Assembly (NCBI GenBank): GCA_021018995.1 | Contig: CM037585.1 | Coordinates: forward strand, 126,136,831 to 126,200,830 | From: Chloranthus sessilifolius | Taxonomy: Eukaryota > Streptophyta > Magnoliopsida > Chloranthales > Chloranthaceae | Direction of reading: 5' to 3' | DNA: 64,000 nt | Shown here: in pieces, positions 33,199 through 45,074 of the stretch | How positions within the stretch are numbered: position 1 is the first letter of the stretch | Layout of the letters: each line of letters begins with the position of its first letter | Program-made: the position numbers and the translations under genes | Notes under the pieces: model-generated | Seen by the model: only the letters and a program-made list of their open reading frames with translations | Database searches by the model: none | Told to the model about the DNA's origin: nothing

Positions 33199-33872
33199 AA
33201 TGGTTGGTATTAGAATGCCCAAGATCAGATGGTTCAAGTCTCCAAAAAAGTATGATTTTTGGGCCCATTGCCTTTCACTAGATGATCTATTAATTAGATG
33301 GTACGAAATCCTATGTATTTGATAATACTGTACAACTCATTAACCTTTTTTATTTTTATATTTCTATGGGTAAGCAGGGTTGACTGTATATAGCCTTATA
33401 TAGGGAGACTATAATAAATTGTTCCTAAAGGATGAGGATGATCATAGCTTCTAGTAGATAACTTATTAAAACAATTTTTAAAAAAAAGTTTATTAATAAC
33501 TCTTATTTAGAGAAGGATAGAAGATCATGTTACCGGGCATTGGTACTACTTGTGTAGCCTGACTTTGTGGCTACATTCGATCCTTGTCAGCAAGAAGTGC
33601 ATTGTCGGTAGTTTTCTCTAAAAATAAGTGCAATGGTGTTCTCAAAAAATAAGTGCAATGCATTTTAACTGACCTTACACCATGAATAGTTTAAGACTTG
33701 GGTGATCTGTAGCGTCAAAATGATAAATCATAAATTAAAGTCCAACCGTCCCTAAAACAATAATGTTCTAGAGGATTTAAATTATCTTATCTATTAATTA
33801 TAAAACCAATCAATATTTTTAGTTTTAATGGCTGATATTAAAAGTTCATCAATTGAATGATTTATATCACTT

Positions 33873-34039
33873 CATTACAAAAAAATAGATTATTAACAGC
33901 AATTTTTTGGAGCAAAAAACTGCCGCTATTAACAAAAAACTATTAAAGATTAATAGCAGGCAAAGGTATTAGCGGCAATTTTTTGTTAATAGCGGTAGTT
34001 TTTGACTGCCGCTAATTAATGGTCTTGTTTTTTGTAGTA
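33873..34039. mobile_element. CACTA-type foldback MITE, copy 3
   Basis: 167 bp, starts CATTACAAAAAAATAG, ends TTTTTTGTAGTA, flanked by CTT (33870-33872, 34040-34042). The interior carries GCCGCTATTAAC and TTAATAGCGGTAG arms. Confidence 0.82.
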
Positions 34040-34228
34040 CTTGTAGGTATGTTCCTTCGAGCGCAGATATATTCGAGTGATGGATTGCCACTTGGATAGT
34101 TTAGATTGAATATAAATATGCGACACATAGCACAATGATAACATTTCAATGTTGAGATGAAAAGTATAATTTCAATTGTGTAAGATCATTTAAATTTCAG
34201 TGCTTAAATGTCGACCAGGAGCCATTAT

Positions 34229-34509
34229 TCCTACTTCAGAATAATGGATATTTGATCCCAGTCCCGAAGTGTATCACCCATGATATTTGGGGTGGCTCAC
34301 CCCATGTAAACCGAAGTTGGGTGTTTCTTTTCCTTATCGTCGAACCATTACTAGGCCCACCAACAATGCCAATAATCACTTTAGAATATAATAAATATTT
34401 TAGTGGTTTCTGTTATATTTATTTATTACTTTAGAATATAATAAATAATTTTAATAATTTAAAAAAAAAAAAAAATTTCTTTTGATTTCTTAATTTTGTG
34501 AGTTGGTTT
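34229..34509. other. Unassigned AT-rich spacer
   Basis: No gene. ACTTTAGAATATAATAAATA occurs twice (about 34378 and 34429), followed by an A-run at 34460-34474. Confidence 0.5.
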
Positions 34510-35600
34510 TTTAGGCAATAGATGTTTTCAATTTTTGTACGCAAATGAATAGTCTCACATTGGTAAATGTTAAAAGTGGTCCATCCTATATATAAAACCT
34601 TTCACCTTCTATTATTGTTTGACAATAAGAAGAGAAGTGCTTGCTTAGCTGCGAGCCACCGCATTCATACACGCGTGTGGGTGTGCATGGCGATTGGCAT
34701 TTAGGCGCATTGGCGCTTTAGATGCACGCACTTTATACTTCACACGTGTGCATCGTCGCAAAAAGAGATTTGACATTTTAACCAGGTAGATCCGACGGAT
34801 AGATTATTCATGGGCTAGGTCGGGTCTGATGAGCTACTAATTAGTGGGTTATTTCACACTACAAAAAATAAGACTATTAGCGGCAATTTTTTTGGCACAC
34901 TACAAAAAATAAGACTATTAGCGGCAATTTTTTGCTCCAAAAAATTGCCACTATTAATAAAAATACTATTATGACTATTAGCGGTAGTTTTTTGTTAATA
35001 GCGGCAATTTTTGGCTGCCGCTAATAGTCTTGATTTTTGTATTGTCAATTCTATTGGGTCAAACGGATGGGTCAAATGTTGACCATTGGACCTAACCGTT
35101 TCATGCCCACTTATAAAGGTGCGTAACTTTTCGAATTTGAATTAAAAAGGGTGCAACCTTTCATACAGCCAGTAGATGGGGTGGTTGAGATCTCTGAAAG
35201 ATCTGAGCCGTCCAAAATAAGACTGTTGGTCCAATAGTCATTAAAAAGACATTTAAAATCTATATAAGGCGATCTTTGGGCACAGATTTGAACACTCTGA
35301 AATTCATCGAATTCCTTGCATACATATTTGAAAAATCTCTTGCTTTCTCCTTTTTAGTTGGTACTTCATTGGATTGAGTTTTTTAGGGTGATCCTCTACT
35401 ATTGCAAAGTAATGGATCGCATTCAAGAGATTAGGCTCATTGTATCCTAAAAACGTCTCGTTGGAACCCTCTTATAAATTTGAGGATTTATTCGAGTAGG
35501 GAGCGAATAACATTTTAAAGATAGCAGTTACGTGCCTCGAGCCAATTTCTCTTGCCTATTTTATTATTTTCAGAGTTATGTTCCTAATATTTTCTAAAAG
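34510..35600 (+). repeat. Copia-like LTR remnant
   Basis: GTCTCACATTGGTAAATG near 34551, CTATATATAAAACC near 34588 and the tail words CATTGTATCCTAAAAAC and GTGCCTCGAGCCAATTTC resemble the copia LTR at 4293-4814 and copia LTRs in general. No primer site or polypurine tract adjoins, so it may be a solo or broken LTR. A CACTA-type MITE sits inside. Confidence 0.35.
34857..35044. mobile_element. CACTA-type foldback MITE, copy 4, with duplicated left end
   Basis: The first 41 bp (34857-34897) are repeated in tandem starting at 34898. Flanking TCA occurs at 34854-34856 and 35045-35047, matching the outer start, so the duplication is part of the inserted unit or arose after insertion. The right end reads TTTTTGTATTG. 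Confidence 0.82.
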
Positions 35601-35941
35601 TTTCTTTGATATGAGAAACCCTATTTGCAAAGCTAACATAAAAAGAAAATATATAAATTAACATTATCTTATTAAATTCATGATAAAAAAATAGACAAAA
35701 AAATAAAATAAAAGCAAGTTTAGTAATACTCACTTTGATGAATTAAATCATATAATTCCACAACATAATCATAATTAATGCTTCTTGTTATGTGTCATGA
35801 TTTCTTTCATATATTTCAACCATCGAGCATTTTTTTATCCTTATTACCTAACCCCAAGGAGAGACCACGATAAGTAAAACCCCAAATATATGCAAGGATT
35901 TCATTTCATTCAACTTAGCATTAATGCCAATAGCTTTCACC
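35601..35941. other. Unassigned AT-rich host sequence, T2 insertion site
   Basis: No recognisable gene or repeat. The continuation after T2 lies at 61482-61578. Minus-strand translation gives short unremarkable frames only. Confidence 0.5.
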
Positions 35942-36689
35942 TATAACGACCCTAAAAATCTAAAACATACCTGACTACATTGGTATACGTATTTGACACG
36001 AAAATTAAGATAAATTTAAAATTTTATAACAATAATATTAATAGCGATATTATTAATCTGTAAACACATGAAATCATAGGTCACTCATGACACAAATCTG
36101 AGATCTGATTGAACCTTTGTAGAATGTTATTTATGTGAGTGTGCATGTGCGCTCAACATCGGAGCGAAAGATTGAGAAAAAGAAATATCAGAGATATTTT
36201 CATTAGTAATTTATAAGAGAAGGAAGGTTAGGAATACCAAATACCTCTTCTCTTTGCTCTGAATCATTGCCTGCAAGCTATTGCTAGAGGAACTCTCTCT
36301 ACGAAACCAAAGCTCGAGAAACCCTAGATTACGGATCCTTTGATTTAGAATTTGAAAGAAATCGACGTGTGTACGTCGAATCAGTTTGGGAAGGCAATAC
36401 ACGTCTGTGCGTTGACGTGGCGATACACATATGGTTCATCGGGGAGATCGAATCAACAAATTCTTAAATCCCGATATCTGAAACCCACGTTGGATCGCAA
36501 TCACCGTGAACCAAGAAAACGAAGCTCAAAGAGGTGATTTACCATGTATTTATAGGAGTTAGATGTCATAAATACCAGTTTATGTGTGTTTGAATGATTC
36601 GTTGAGAATCATAGAGATTTATAATTGAGATAGGTTAAAAATCAACGAACTATATTTATGACTGAATCTGTCTTTTCTGATAGATCAAA

Positions 36690-37385
36690 TTGAGTATTTG
36701 ATCGATCAAATTATAATCCGATCGATCAAATAAGAGGATTGATCAATCGAATTATATAAACCCTTATAGAACAGGAGGGCTATATTTTATGGAAGTTCAT
36801 GCCCGATAAATTCGGTCGATCAAATTTGGAATTGATCAATCAAACTATAAGTGATCGATCAAGTGATAAAATGATCGATCAATGGAGAAATTGATTCATC
36901 AAACTGGGAGATTGATTGATCAAATTAGGGATTTCATCGATCGAATTTATAAATACCTTATATAACAAGAGGTCTGATTTTCTGAAATTCTGACTTCGAA
37001 ATCCGATCGATCAAATTTAGGATCCGATCGATCAAACGAGCAAGTTGATCAATCAAATTCCTCTATTCTGTATATGTGAAATTTTGGGTCCTGATTGATC
37101 AAACGAGAATTGATCGATCAAATTGTGAATCTGATCGATCAAATATGGAGTTGATCGATTAGATTTCTTCAGTTCTGTCCGTGAAGGATTAAGGGATCCG
37201 ATCGATCAAATGAGGTGATTGATCGATCAGATATGAATTCGATCGATCAAATAGGGAGTTAATCAATCAGATTTCATTTTTTCTGTCTGTGAAGGATTAA
37301 GGGATCCGATCAATCAAATGAGGTGATTGATCGATCAGATGTGAATCCGATCGATCAAATAAGGAGATTGATCGATCGAATTCCC
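36690..37385. repeat. Array of about 25 GATCGATC palindromes in T2 LTR
   Basis: Words matching or close to the 12-bp palindrome TTGATCGATCAA every 15-35 bp. Larger units of about 107 bp are visible near 37170-37385, each starting with GAAGGATTAAGGGATCCG. The 3' LTR carries the same array at 59420-60150. Confidence 0.9.
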
Positions 37386-38232
37386 TGTTTTGGACTATTT
37401 TGATTTTATGGGAAAGACACTGCTTGGCAGTGTACCAATTAATATTCTGACACTTCTGACACTTAGTATACTATACGTATGGTCTAGGTCAAGACCAAGA
37501 CACTTTAAAAAGCTTTGGATTTGTTTAGAAAGACCTGATCTGAGGTAGGAGAAATTCAACTTAACTTGTATCTGATTATGACTTCTTGGTTTCCTAGCAT
37601 CTGTATCTGATTTCTTCTATTTTAAAAGCATGCCTTGTATATGATAAAAGCTCTGTTATCTGTTCTCTAATATCTTGTTATGCTATATGTTCTCTGTTAT
37701 CTGATTCTGCTATCTATTCTCTACTATCTGATTCCTGATGTTCTGTATATGTATTTGATTTAATGTTCATGTGATGAATCCCCCTGACGTGGCAGGATAC
37801 CCACGACCAACACGGCGGGATATCCGTGTATCTGATTTGTAAACCCCCTGGCACAAATTGCTCTCCTTTGAATAGGCTTGATGCAAATATCTGAAATTGT
37901 TTATTGAAATGATGGTCGGGGTTGCCTATCGGCAAACAATCTGGCTACCACGTGCTATATTCATGGGAGTTATTTAAGTATAGAATTTAAGTCACTAAAT
38001 ACTGTATGCATGCATCTGAAAACTCTGAGAATAAAGTCTGTTTCTGATATTCTGCATCTGTTTCGTTGTTTAAAATTCTGCATCCGATATCTGACTATTC
38101 TGTTTGTATTCTCTTATTTAATCATCTGTTTTGAGTTATGTTCTATAACCAATGTCTTACATTTTAAATAAAATTTACTTGAGTTTCTTCTATTGAGCTT
38201 AGATGGTTAGCCCTCACTGATTTTATATCATA

Positions 38233-38346
38233 GGTTTTGAGGCTAGAGCTCCCGACACTGAGAGTGATCCTGATTATCAGCCCGAGGCGGAGGCTGAGAT
38301 TGAGGAGGACGACACTGACACCCCTATTTACGAGTTTTATCAGTAG
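38233..38346 (+). CDS. Small acidic open frame inside T2 LTR (copy near 60954-61064)
   Basis: Frame reading FEARAPDTESDPDYQPEAEA, an acidic tract and the end YEFYQ before TAG. It is preceded by TTTTATATCATAG, which looks like a splice acceptor, so it could be an exon. The core DPDYQPE aligns with T1 DPTYVPE and T3 DSDYVPG. Function unknown. Confidence 0.3.
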   Translation, partial: GFEARAPDTESDPDYQPEAEAEIEEDDTDTPIYEFYQ

Positions 38347-38759
38347 CTTGGGTATTAGTTTTGTATTTTGGGATCTGTACTAGTGTATTTTTGGATTATC
38401 TGTGTGTCTTGTGGTCTCTACTATGTATTTATTTTCTGTAAATGTTTTACTTATAGTCTTATACATTCGATAGGAACCACTATTGGGAACTATTATTTTA
38501 GGTGATGGATGTCCATCACTAGTAGTTCTTCTTGGTTCCTTTTTGAGAATGTATATTCTTTTGATTTTACTTATATATATAGTCTTGTTTCTTTCTCTCT
38601 TTCAGAGTCTTATATGATGACTCTATCTGCCACTTTAGATAGTGTCTGCTCTAACTTCCGCTAGATGAGCAGACACTCTTTGGTATGTTCTGGGGATCAT
38701 CAAGGGTTATGATCCTGATGGCACGAGTTTTTGGATGCAGAAATCCGGGCTGTCACAGT

Positions 38760-38775
38760 TGGTATCAGAGCCTAG
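38760..38775 (+). other. T2 primer-binding site, initiator tRNA-Met type
   Basis: TGGTATCAGAGCCTAG, a 12-base exact match to the usual chromovirus site, two bases after the LTR end. Confidence 0.88.
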
Positions 38776-38870
38776 GCTTTAGGTTGAACCACGGGGATTA
38801 TAAGGTTTGATTATTTTTACAATCTATGTACTGATCAATCTTATTGTTTTCACAATGACATACTAGTAGT

Positions 38871-40160
38871 ATGGCCTACGGTTCAGAAGACATGACAGAG
38901 GTAGAGAAGGACCAAGAACGGTTTGAATGGAAGAGATAGCTGAGGGCAGTATTCCTCTACATGGAGCAGGGTTTGCCTCTGCCTCCAATGCTATTCCCTT
39001 AGGAGCAGGAAGAGGAGGTGGTGATGGAAGAATGGAGCAAGTGTTGGAAGCTTTGGCTGCAACGTAGCTCAACAGACCGTTGTGATGAATCAACAAGCAG
39101 TGAGACTACCTTATCAACCCAGAGGCTTTGTCGAGTTTAGGAGAATGAGTCCTAATTTCTCAGGTCAGATAGATCCTATTGAGGCCGAGGGTTGGATAGA
39201 CGAGATGGAGAAAATTTCTGAGGTGCTCCAATGCACTGATGTTGAGAAAGTGCGTTGGGCAACCTTTAAGCTTGATGGGGAAGCTGGGCCTTGGTGGAAA
39301 TCACTATCGAGGCACCGTGAGCAAGAATTTCCCAATACCCCTTGGACGTGGGCTGATTTCGTTGAAACTTTTAATGATAAGTATTTTCCCAAGATAGTGA
39401 GACATCAGTGGGAAGTGAAGTTTATCAACTTGAAACAAGGAGCTATGGCTGTGCGAGAGTATGTCGCTGAATTTGATAGGTTGTTTAGATTTGCTTCGCA
39501 ATACGTAGCCACCGAGTTGATGCGAGCTCGGAAGTTTCAACTTGGCTTGAGGCCAAAACCTATAGAAAGAAGTGGCCCTATGGGAGTTGAAGACATATGC
39601 AGGTGTTATGTCCAAGGCTCTTATTTTCGAAGAAGAGAATCAAAAGCAGTATGCTTGGAGAGATAGGCAGAATAGGGAGAGGTCATTTCAGGGACAATCT
39701 CATGACTCTGATCAAAACAAGAGGGTTAGGTTCTCAAGACTTCCTAGATACCCTACTCACTCTCGACCAGCTGTATCTTCAGGATCGAGTTCTTATCAGA
39801 GGCCAGCGGTACCTGTGTCATCTAGACCATCCAGATCTTCTAGATCTTCTGCTAGGGGAGTTTCAATTGCACAGGGATTTTCTCGGGTCTCTTCATTTAC
39901 TCCGACTCCATCATGTGTAAAGTGTAGGAAGTCACACAAGATAGAGGGCTGCAGGAGAGATACAGGAGTTTGCTTTAGGTGTGGCAAGATAGACCACATG
40001 ACTAGGAATTGTCCTGAAGTGAGAAAGGAAAGTCAGGAGAGGGTTGAATCGATATCCACTCAGAGATCTTCTCGACCTATTGTTCAAGGTCGAGCATATG
40101 CCGTCACAGCAACTGATGCCCTGACATCAAATGACATCATCCAAGGTATCATTGCACTTT
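38871..40160 (+). pseudogene. gag: T2 gag remnant
   Basis: Capsid core with FVEFRRMSPNFSGQIDP, WATFKLDGEAGPWWKSL, TPWTWADFVETFNDKYFP and AVREYVAEFDRLFRFA, then a Ser/Arg/Pro-rich linker and two knuckles (CVKCRKSHKIEGC, CFRCGKIDHMTRNC). Layout matches T1 and T3 gag. The start is placed at the first ATG after the primer site. A few breaks. Confidence 0.87.
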
Positions 40161-40279
40161 GAGAGTTAATTTAATTCATTGATATTCATAGAATATAGTG
40201 TGTTTTGATGATTTTATGCATATGGATATTCATGATTACTGTACAATTAACTCTGTATGTTTAATATACAAATAAAAGG

Positions 40280-40640
40280 TACCCTTGTCATGCATCATAA
40301 AGGCGACGTGAGTCAAGCAGATGCCCGTGTATTGATAGACCTCGAGTCTAGTCATTCGTTTATCACTCCGTTATTCTCTGAGAAGTTAGGCATCGTGCCC
40401 AAAACCCTTGATTTTATTTTGATCTGATGTTAGCGCGATTATCGTGATGATTGAAGATCACGAAACGATGACCGATATGATTACTTTGAATATGGAAGGG
40501 TTTGATGTGATTCTAGGAGTGGATTGGTTGTCAGCATACCATGCAAGTGTGGATTGTCTTCGAAATATTGTGACCTTCTAACCTCCGCAGAGAAAGTCCT
40601 TTCGCTTTTGTGGGTTCAAATCCAAAGTCGCCCCGTTCAT
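40280..40640 (+). pseudogene. T2 protease region
   Basis: ARVLIDLESSHSFITPLF marks the active-site region and [20 protein letters not shown] the closing phrase, as in T1 and T3. Separated from gag by an AT-rich noncoding spacer. Broken, with parts shortened relative to T1. Confidence 0.78.
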
Positions 40641-40689
40641 TTCAGCTATCCGAGCGGAGCATATGATAAAGAATGGATGTTGTGGATAT

Positions 40690-42110
40690 CTTACTTACAA
40701 GATTATCAGGAGAAGAAAAGAGGCATCGCTCTTATCACGGTTGCATGTGAATATCCATATGTTTTCCCTGAGAAATTACCCGGATTGCCACCTGATCAGG
40801 AGATCGAGTTCACAATTGATTTAGCACCGGGTACTGAACCGTTGTCAAAGGCTCGGTACAGAATGGCGCCTGCTGAGTTAAAGGAACTGAAGGAGCAGCC
40901 TCAGAAACTGTTGGACAAAGGTTTTATTCGATCGAGCGTGTCTCCTTGGGGAGCACCGGTATTATTTGTGAAGAAGAAGGATGGTTCGATGCGGCTGTGC
41001 ATCCATCAATTACCACCAGCTAAACAAGATGACAATTAAGAATCGTTTCCCACTTCTGCGGATTGATGACCTCTTTTATCAGTTGCAAGGTGCAAGGTTC
41101 TTTTCAAAGATTGATCCAAGGTCGGGTTACCATCAGCTGAAGATTAAGGTGGACGACATTTCCAAGACCACGTTCTGCACGAGGTTTGGTCATTATGAGT
41201 TTAGTTATGCCTTTTGGGCTAAATAATGCACCTGCGTCGTTCATGGACTTGATGAACCGAGTATTCAAGTCATATCTCAATAAATCAGTGATGGTTTTTG
41301 TTGACGATATCTTCATATATTCAAAGACAAGAGAGGAACACGTGCAGCATTTACGAGTTGCTCTTCAAACACTCAGGGACAACCAACTATACGCCAAGCT
41401 TAGCAAGTGCGAGTTTTGGTTTGATCGGGTCAGTTTCTTAGGCCATGTTGTTTTTGAGGAGGGTATAATAGTCAATCCTTCAAAAATTGAATCTGTAGTA
41501 AATTAGGAGCAACCGAAGACGATAACGGAAGTCCGTAGTTTCCTTGGCTTGGCGGGATATTATAGACAGTTTGTAGAAGGGTTCTCTAAACTCTCAGGTC
41601 CGCTTACTCAGCTTACAAAGAAGAATGCTAAGTTTGATTGGACAGAACAGTGTGAGAAGAGTTTTCAATAACTCATGATGTGTTTGCCTATAGCACCAGT
41701 GCTAGCTATACCTTCTAGTGGAGGAGGTTTTGTTATATATAGTGATGCATCTTATAGTGGATTGGGCTGTGTGCTCAATCAAGATAAGAAGGTTATCACT
41801 TACGGCTCTAGGCAACTCAAGGGTCACGGGAAGAATTATCCCACTCATAATTTGGAGTTAGCAGCGGTAATTTTTTCTTTGAAGATCTTGAGGCAATACT
41901 TATACGGTGAGACGTTTGATATCTTCACCGACCACAAGAGCCTTAAGTATCTATTCACCCAGAAGGACCTGAACATGCGACAACGAAGATAGATGGAGTT
42001 CTTGAAAGATTATGATTGTTCCATCCAGTATCACCGTGGGAAGGACAATGTAGTGGCGGATGCTTTGAGTCAAAAGTCTTCTGCTCAATTATCGCATCTC
42101 ATTACGAGAG
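40690..42110 (+). pseudogene. T2 reverse transcriptase and RNase H region
   Basis: [53 protein letters not shown], the palm [10 protein letters not shown], and RNase H with [37 protein letters not shown] and [17 protein letters not shown]. All standard gypsy blocks in order. Several breaks. Confidence 0.88.
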
Positions 42111-42169
42111 TGTCCAGATGATACGAGGTTCGACTTTAAAGGTTTAGGTGCTCTGATGGCCACCCTTGT

Positions 42170-43560
42170 TATCAGGCCGACATTATTTGATAATATTTGC
42201 AAACTTCAAATGGTCGATGATGAACTTATGACCATTAAATAGGGTGTGATCAGTGGACCCCGAGCAGATTTCTCCATCAGGGAAGATGGTACTTTATTAT
42301 TTCAGGATAGGGTGTGCATACCTACCAACGTTGAGCTTCGAGACACCATTTTGGAAATGGCTCATAAATTAATATACGTAATACATCTTGCGAGTACCAA
42401 GATGTATCAAGATTTGAAGAAAAGCTTCTGGTGAAGAGGCTTGAAGAATAACGTAGCAGAGTACGTGTCCAGATGCTTGGTCTGCCAGCAAATAAAGGTA
42501 GATCATCGAAATCCAATAGGATTGTTGCAACCTTTGCCTATACCTGAGTGGAAATGGGAAGCCATTTCTATGGATTTTATACTGGGGTTGCCAAAAATAT
42601 TGAGGAAACACAATGTCATCTGAGTTATTGTGTATAGACTGACCAAGTCTGCATATTTTCTGTCGTATCGTACTACGTATACTGCTAGCAAGCTTGTAGA
42701 GCTGTATCTTAAGGAGATTGTTCGGCTTCATGGTATATCGGTCAGTATTGTGTCTGATCGCGATCCGCTTTACATATCACAGTTCTGGCAGAGATTCAAA
42801 GAAGGCATGGGGTCTAAACTTGATTTCAGCTTAGCGTTCCATCCTCAGACAGATGAGCAGACTAAAAGAGTGAACCAAACCATAGAGGATATGTTGCATG
42901 CGTGCATGTTAGACTTTCATAGGTCATGGGATCAACATTTTCCTTTGATTGAGTTCGTGTACAATAATAGTTATCAGTCCAGTATTGGCATGGCTCCCTA
43001 CGAAGCTTTATACGGATGACGATACAGATCTCCGTTGAATTGGGAGGAAGTCGACGAGAAACTTATTTTAGGACCAGATATCGTAGACAACACAATTGAG
43101 ACGGTTCGATTGATCCGCGAGAGATTGAGAGTTGCTCAAAGTCACCAGAAAAGTTATGCCGATCTTCATTGAACGCTAGTCGAGTTTCAGGTATACTTGA
43201 TTGTGTTCAATACTTGTTCAATCCTTTACGTTTCCTTGTCTGCTCAATTAGCATAGAGTTAACACCTATTTTCAGGTAAAAGACAAGGCTTTTGTCAAAA
43301 TCTTGCCAATAAAGGGCATGATGCATTTTGGAAAACGTGAGAAGCTAAGTCCATGTTACATTGGACCTTTTGAAGTACTAGGCCGTGTTGGAGAAGTCGC
43401 ATATAGGATTGCTCTGCCACCACAGCTGGCAAGCATGCATAACGTATTCTATGTTTTAATGTTGAAGAAATACGTGAAAGACCCAACCCATGTCTTGAAT
43501 TTTCAGCTTATTGAGCTTCAAGAGGATCTACCGCTGATCGAGAAACCTAATCGTGGGAGA
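42170..43560 (+). pseudogene. T2 integrase region
   Basis: Zinc knuckle CLVCQQIKVDHRNPIGL, core [33 protein letters not shown] and AYNNSYQSSIG-like phrase, then the C-terminal fold with GPFEVLGRVGEVAYRIALPP. An intron-like noncoding stretch lies near 43190-43275. No chromodomain is readable at the end; the sequence runs instead toward the accessory frame. Confidence 0.85.
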
Positions 43561-43814
43561 GCCTTTTGCATCCTTTGGGTTCAAAGGTCATTTTCGGCTA
43601 CTTCCGGCTACCGGAGTTGAGCGTTTTTGCTTCCTTGGATCGCGTTTTGATCTTCTAACACAGTAAACCCTAAATTTTTATGTTCTTTGGGGTTTTTGTG
43701 TGATTTTTATCATTTTAAACCATAGGACCGCGAACGAAAAATGCTTCACCCAAAATTCCTATATCGCGGGTTCATGTACTTGTCCCGCACGTTGAACTAG
43801 TCGCACAACCCGTT

Positions 43815-45074
43815 GTGCAACCCATGGCACCACCCATGCCGCCCGTTCAAACACTCATCGATCGGGAACCACCAAAAGAGTGGTGGGTAGCCAAAACTTT
43901 CTTGCCTGAGTATGAGTTTGCCCCGACTCTATTCGAGGATCGACCCGAGATGACATGGGCGATCAATTATATAACCAAACTAGCGTTGAAACCCTTGCAC
44001 GAGCCTTTTCACGATCACTATTGCCCAAGAATAGTGAGATTATTTTACCAACACCTTCGACGGGGTGGTGACCGTCATCAAATAATCACCAAAATCGACA
44101 GGTTGGAGTACAAATTCAACCAATTTCACATCTCTGCCACTTTACAATGCCCATCCGGATACGTTGAGACATGTGGTTTGGCGGCACCCTATATCAAGGA
44201 TGTGCCATTTGAGGACGTAATCGCTAAGATGACACACGGTCAACAGGGATCGAGCCAATCCATCAAGCAGGCCAAACTTCTTGACAATCTATGGATGCTT
44301 GAGACTTTTATCAAGTATACCATCTACCCATTCTTATATAAATCCGAGCGTACGGGTATCGTACAACAATTCCTCTTTTGGGCCTTCAAGAACCGTTGGT
44401 TCTCCGTTGTCGACGACGTCCTTGATGGCATGATAGATGTCATGGATCAAATGTATGAGAAGAAGGCAAAGTCTAAGAAAGAGATGCCTTATGCACGATT
44501 GATCATGTGTATGGTCAAGCAGTATAACGCCATACGGGAGGCGTATAGCATGGCACAGAGGGAACCGAGGAGGAACAATAACATCAAGCCTTTTCAGCTT
44601 AAGGATTGGACTAAAAGTTATAACCTTTTGGTGAAGAAGTTGCCTGAAGAGGGGGATGTTCCACCAGTCCAGGCCGGAGCAAAGCCTGCTGCGCAAGCTT
44701 CAGATGTGGGGGAGGCACAGCCTGATCTTCCACCTCAGCCTAACATGCTTGCATGACCGGCAACCATTCCTCCATTCCGACCTACACATGCTAGCACCTC
44801 GCGATGTCCTGAGCCTTCCATCACTTCTCTAGAAAGTGTGCTCGCCGTGATCAACGAAGGCAACAAGCGGGTGCATGAGCGACTCGATGAGATGCAGGAG
44901 TTCCACTGTCAAGTGCATCGACGATTGGATTTTCATGAGGGTATGCTTTTCCAGTTGATGCAGCAGGCTTACCCCACTACTACTACCCCCATGATCAGTC
45001 ACACTCGCCAGCACGTCGCTGATCCATGTGACCACAGTACCGAGCCACCTAGACCCAATAGGCAAGCACCCTAG
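43815..45074 (+). pseudogene. T2 accessory open frame, plant-transposon-protein-like
   Basis: Sense frame between integrase and the 3' LTR. The main part (313 codons, 43815-44756) starts with a Pro-rich stretch and has KEWWVAKTFLPEYEF, a core PRIVRLFYQHLRRGG, then FNQFHISATLQCPS, a segment LLDNLWMLETFIKYTIYPFL, a basic patch KKAKSKKEMPYARLI and a Pro/Ala-rich end. A helical, coiled-coil-like segment (ERLDEMQEFHCQVHRRLDFHE) follows. The core resembles the 'putative plant transposon protein' domain (Pfam PF20167, from memory), where LVREFY precedes an extended strand and an IN..LG phrase. A homologous frame sits at the same place in T3. Role unknown. It is broken at about one place. Confidence 0.7.

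Larger units (their letters stand above)
32745..34228. repeat. Cluster of related MITE-like repeats
   Basis: Copies of one family share GACCTTACACCAT followed by GGTTTAAGACTTGG-like sequence at about 32790-32830 and 33670-33710, and inverted near 34165-34190. GGAGCCA at 32750 and TGGCTCC (inverted) at 34228 could be the outer ends. Both main copies have CACTA-type MITEs inserted. Boundaries are uncertain. Confidence 0.35.
35942..38757 (+). repeat. T2 5' LTR (2816 bp)
   Basis: Begins TATAACGACCC where the 3' LTR has TGTAACGACC, and ends CGGGCTGTCACA. Contains the palindrome array (36690-37385), GATACCCACG/GGGATATCCG words (37795-37830), a hairpin-like GAGCTTAG...TTAGC (38195-38213), an acidic open frame (38233-38346) and a GTGATGGATGTCCATCAC inverted repeat (38501-38518). 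Confidence 0.9.

Noticed and set aside
35601-35941. Possible host exon on the minus strand next to T2
   Set aside because: Short frames only, no motif or splice pattern that I can defend, also when the other flank at 61482-61578 is considered.
36690-37385. Regularly spaced short repeats that look like a CRISPR array at first glance
   Set aside because: Repeats are 12-bp palindromes with variable spacing, lie inside plant retrotransposon LTRs, and have no cas genes; the setting is a eukaryotic genome.
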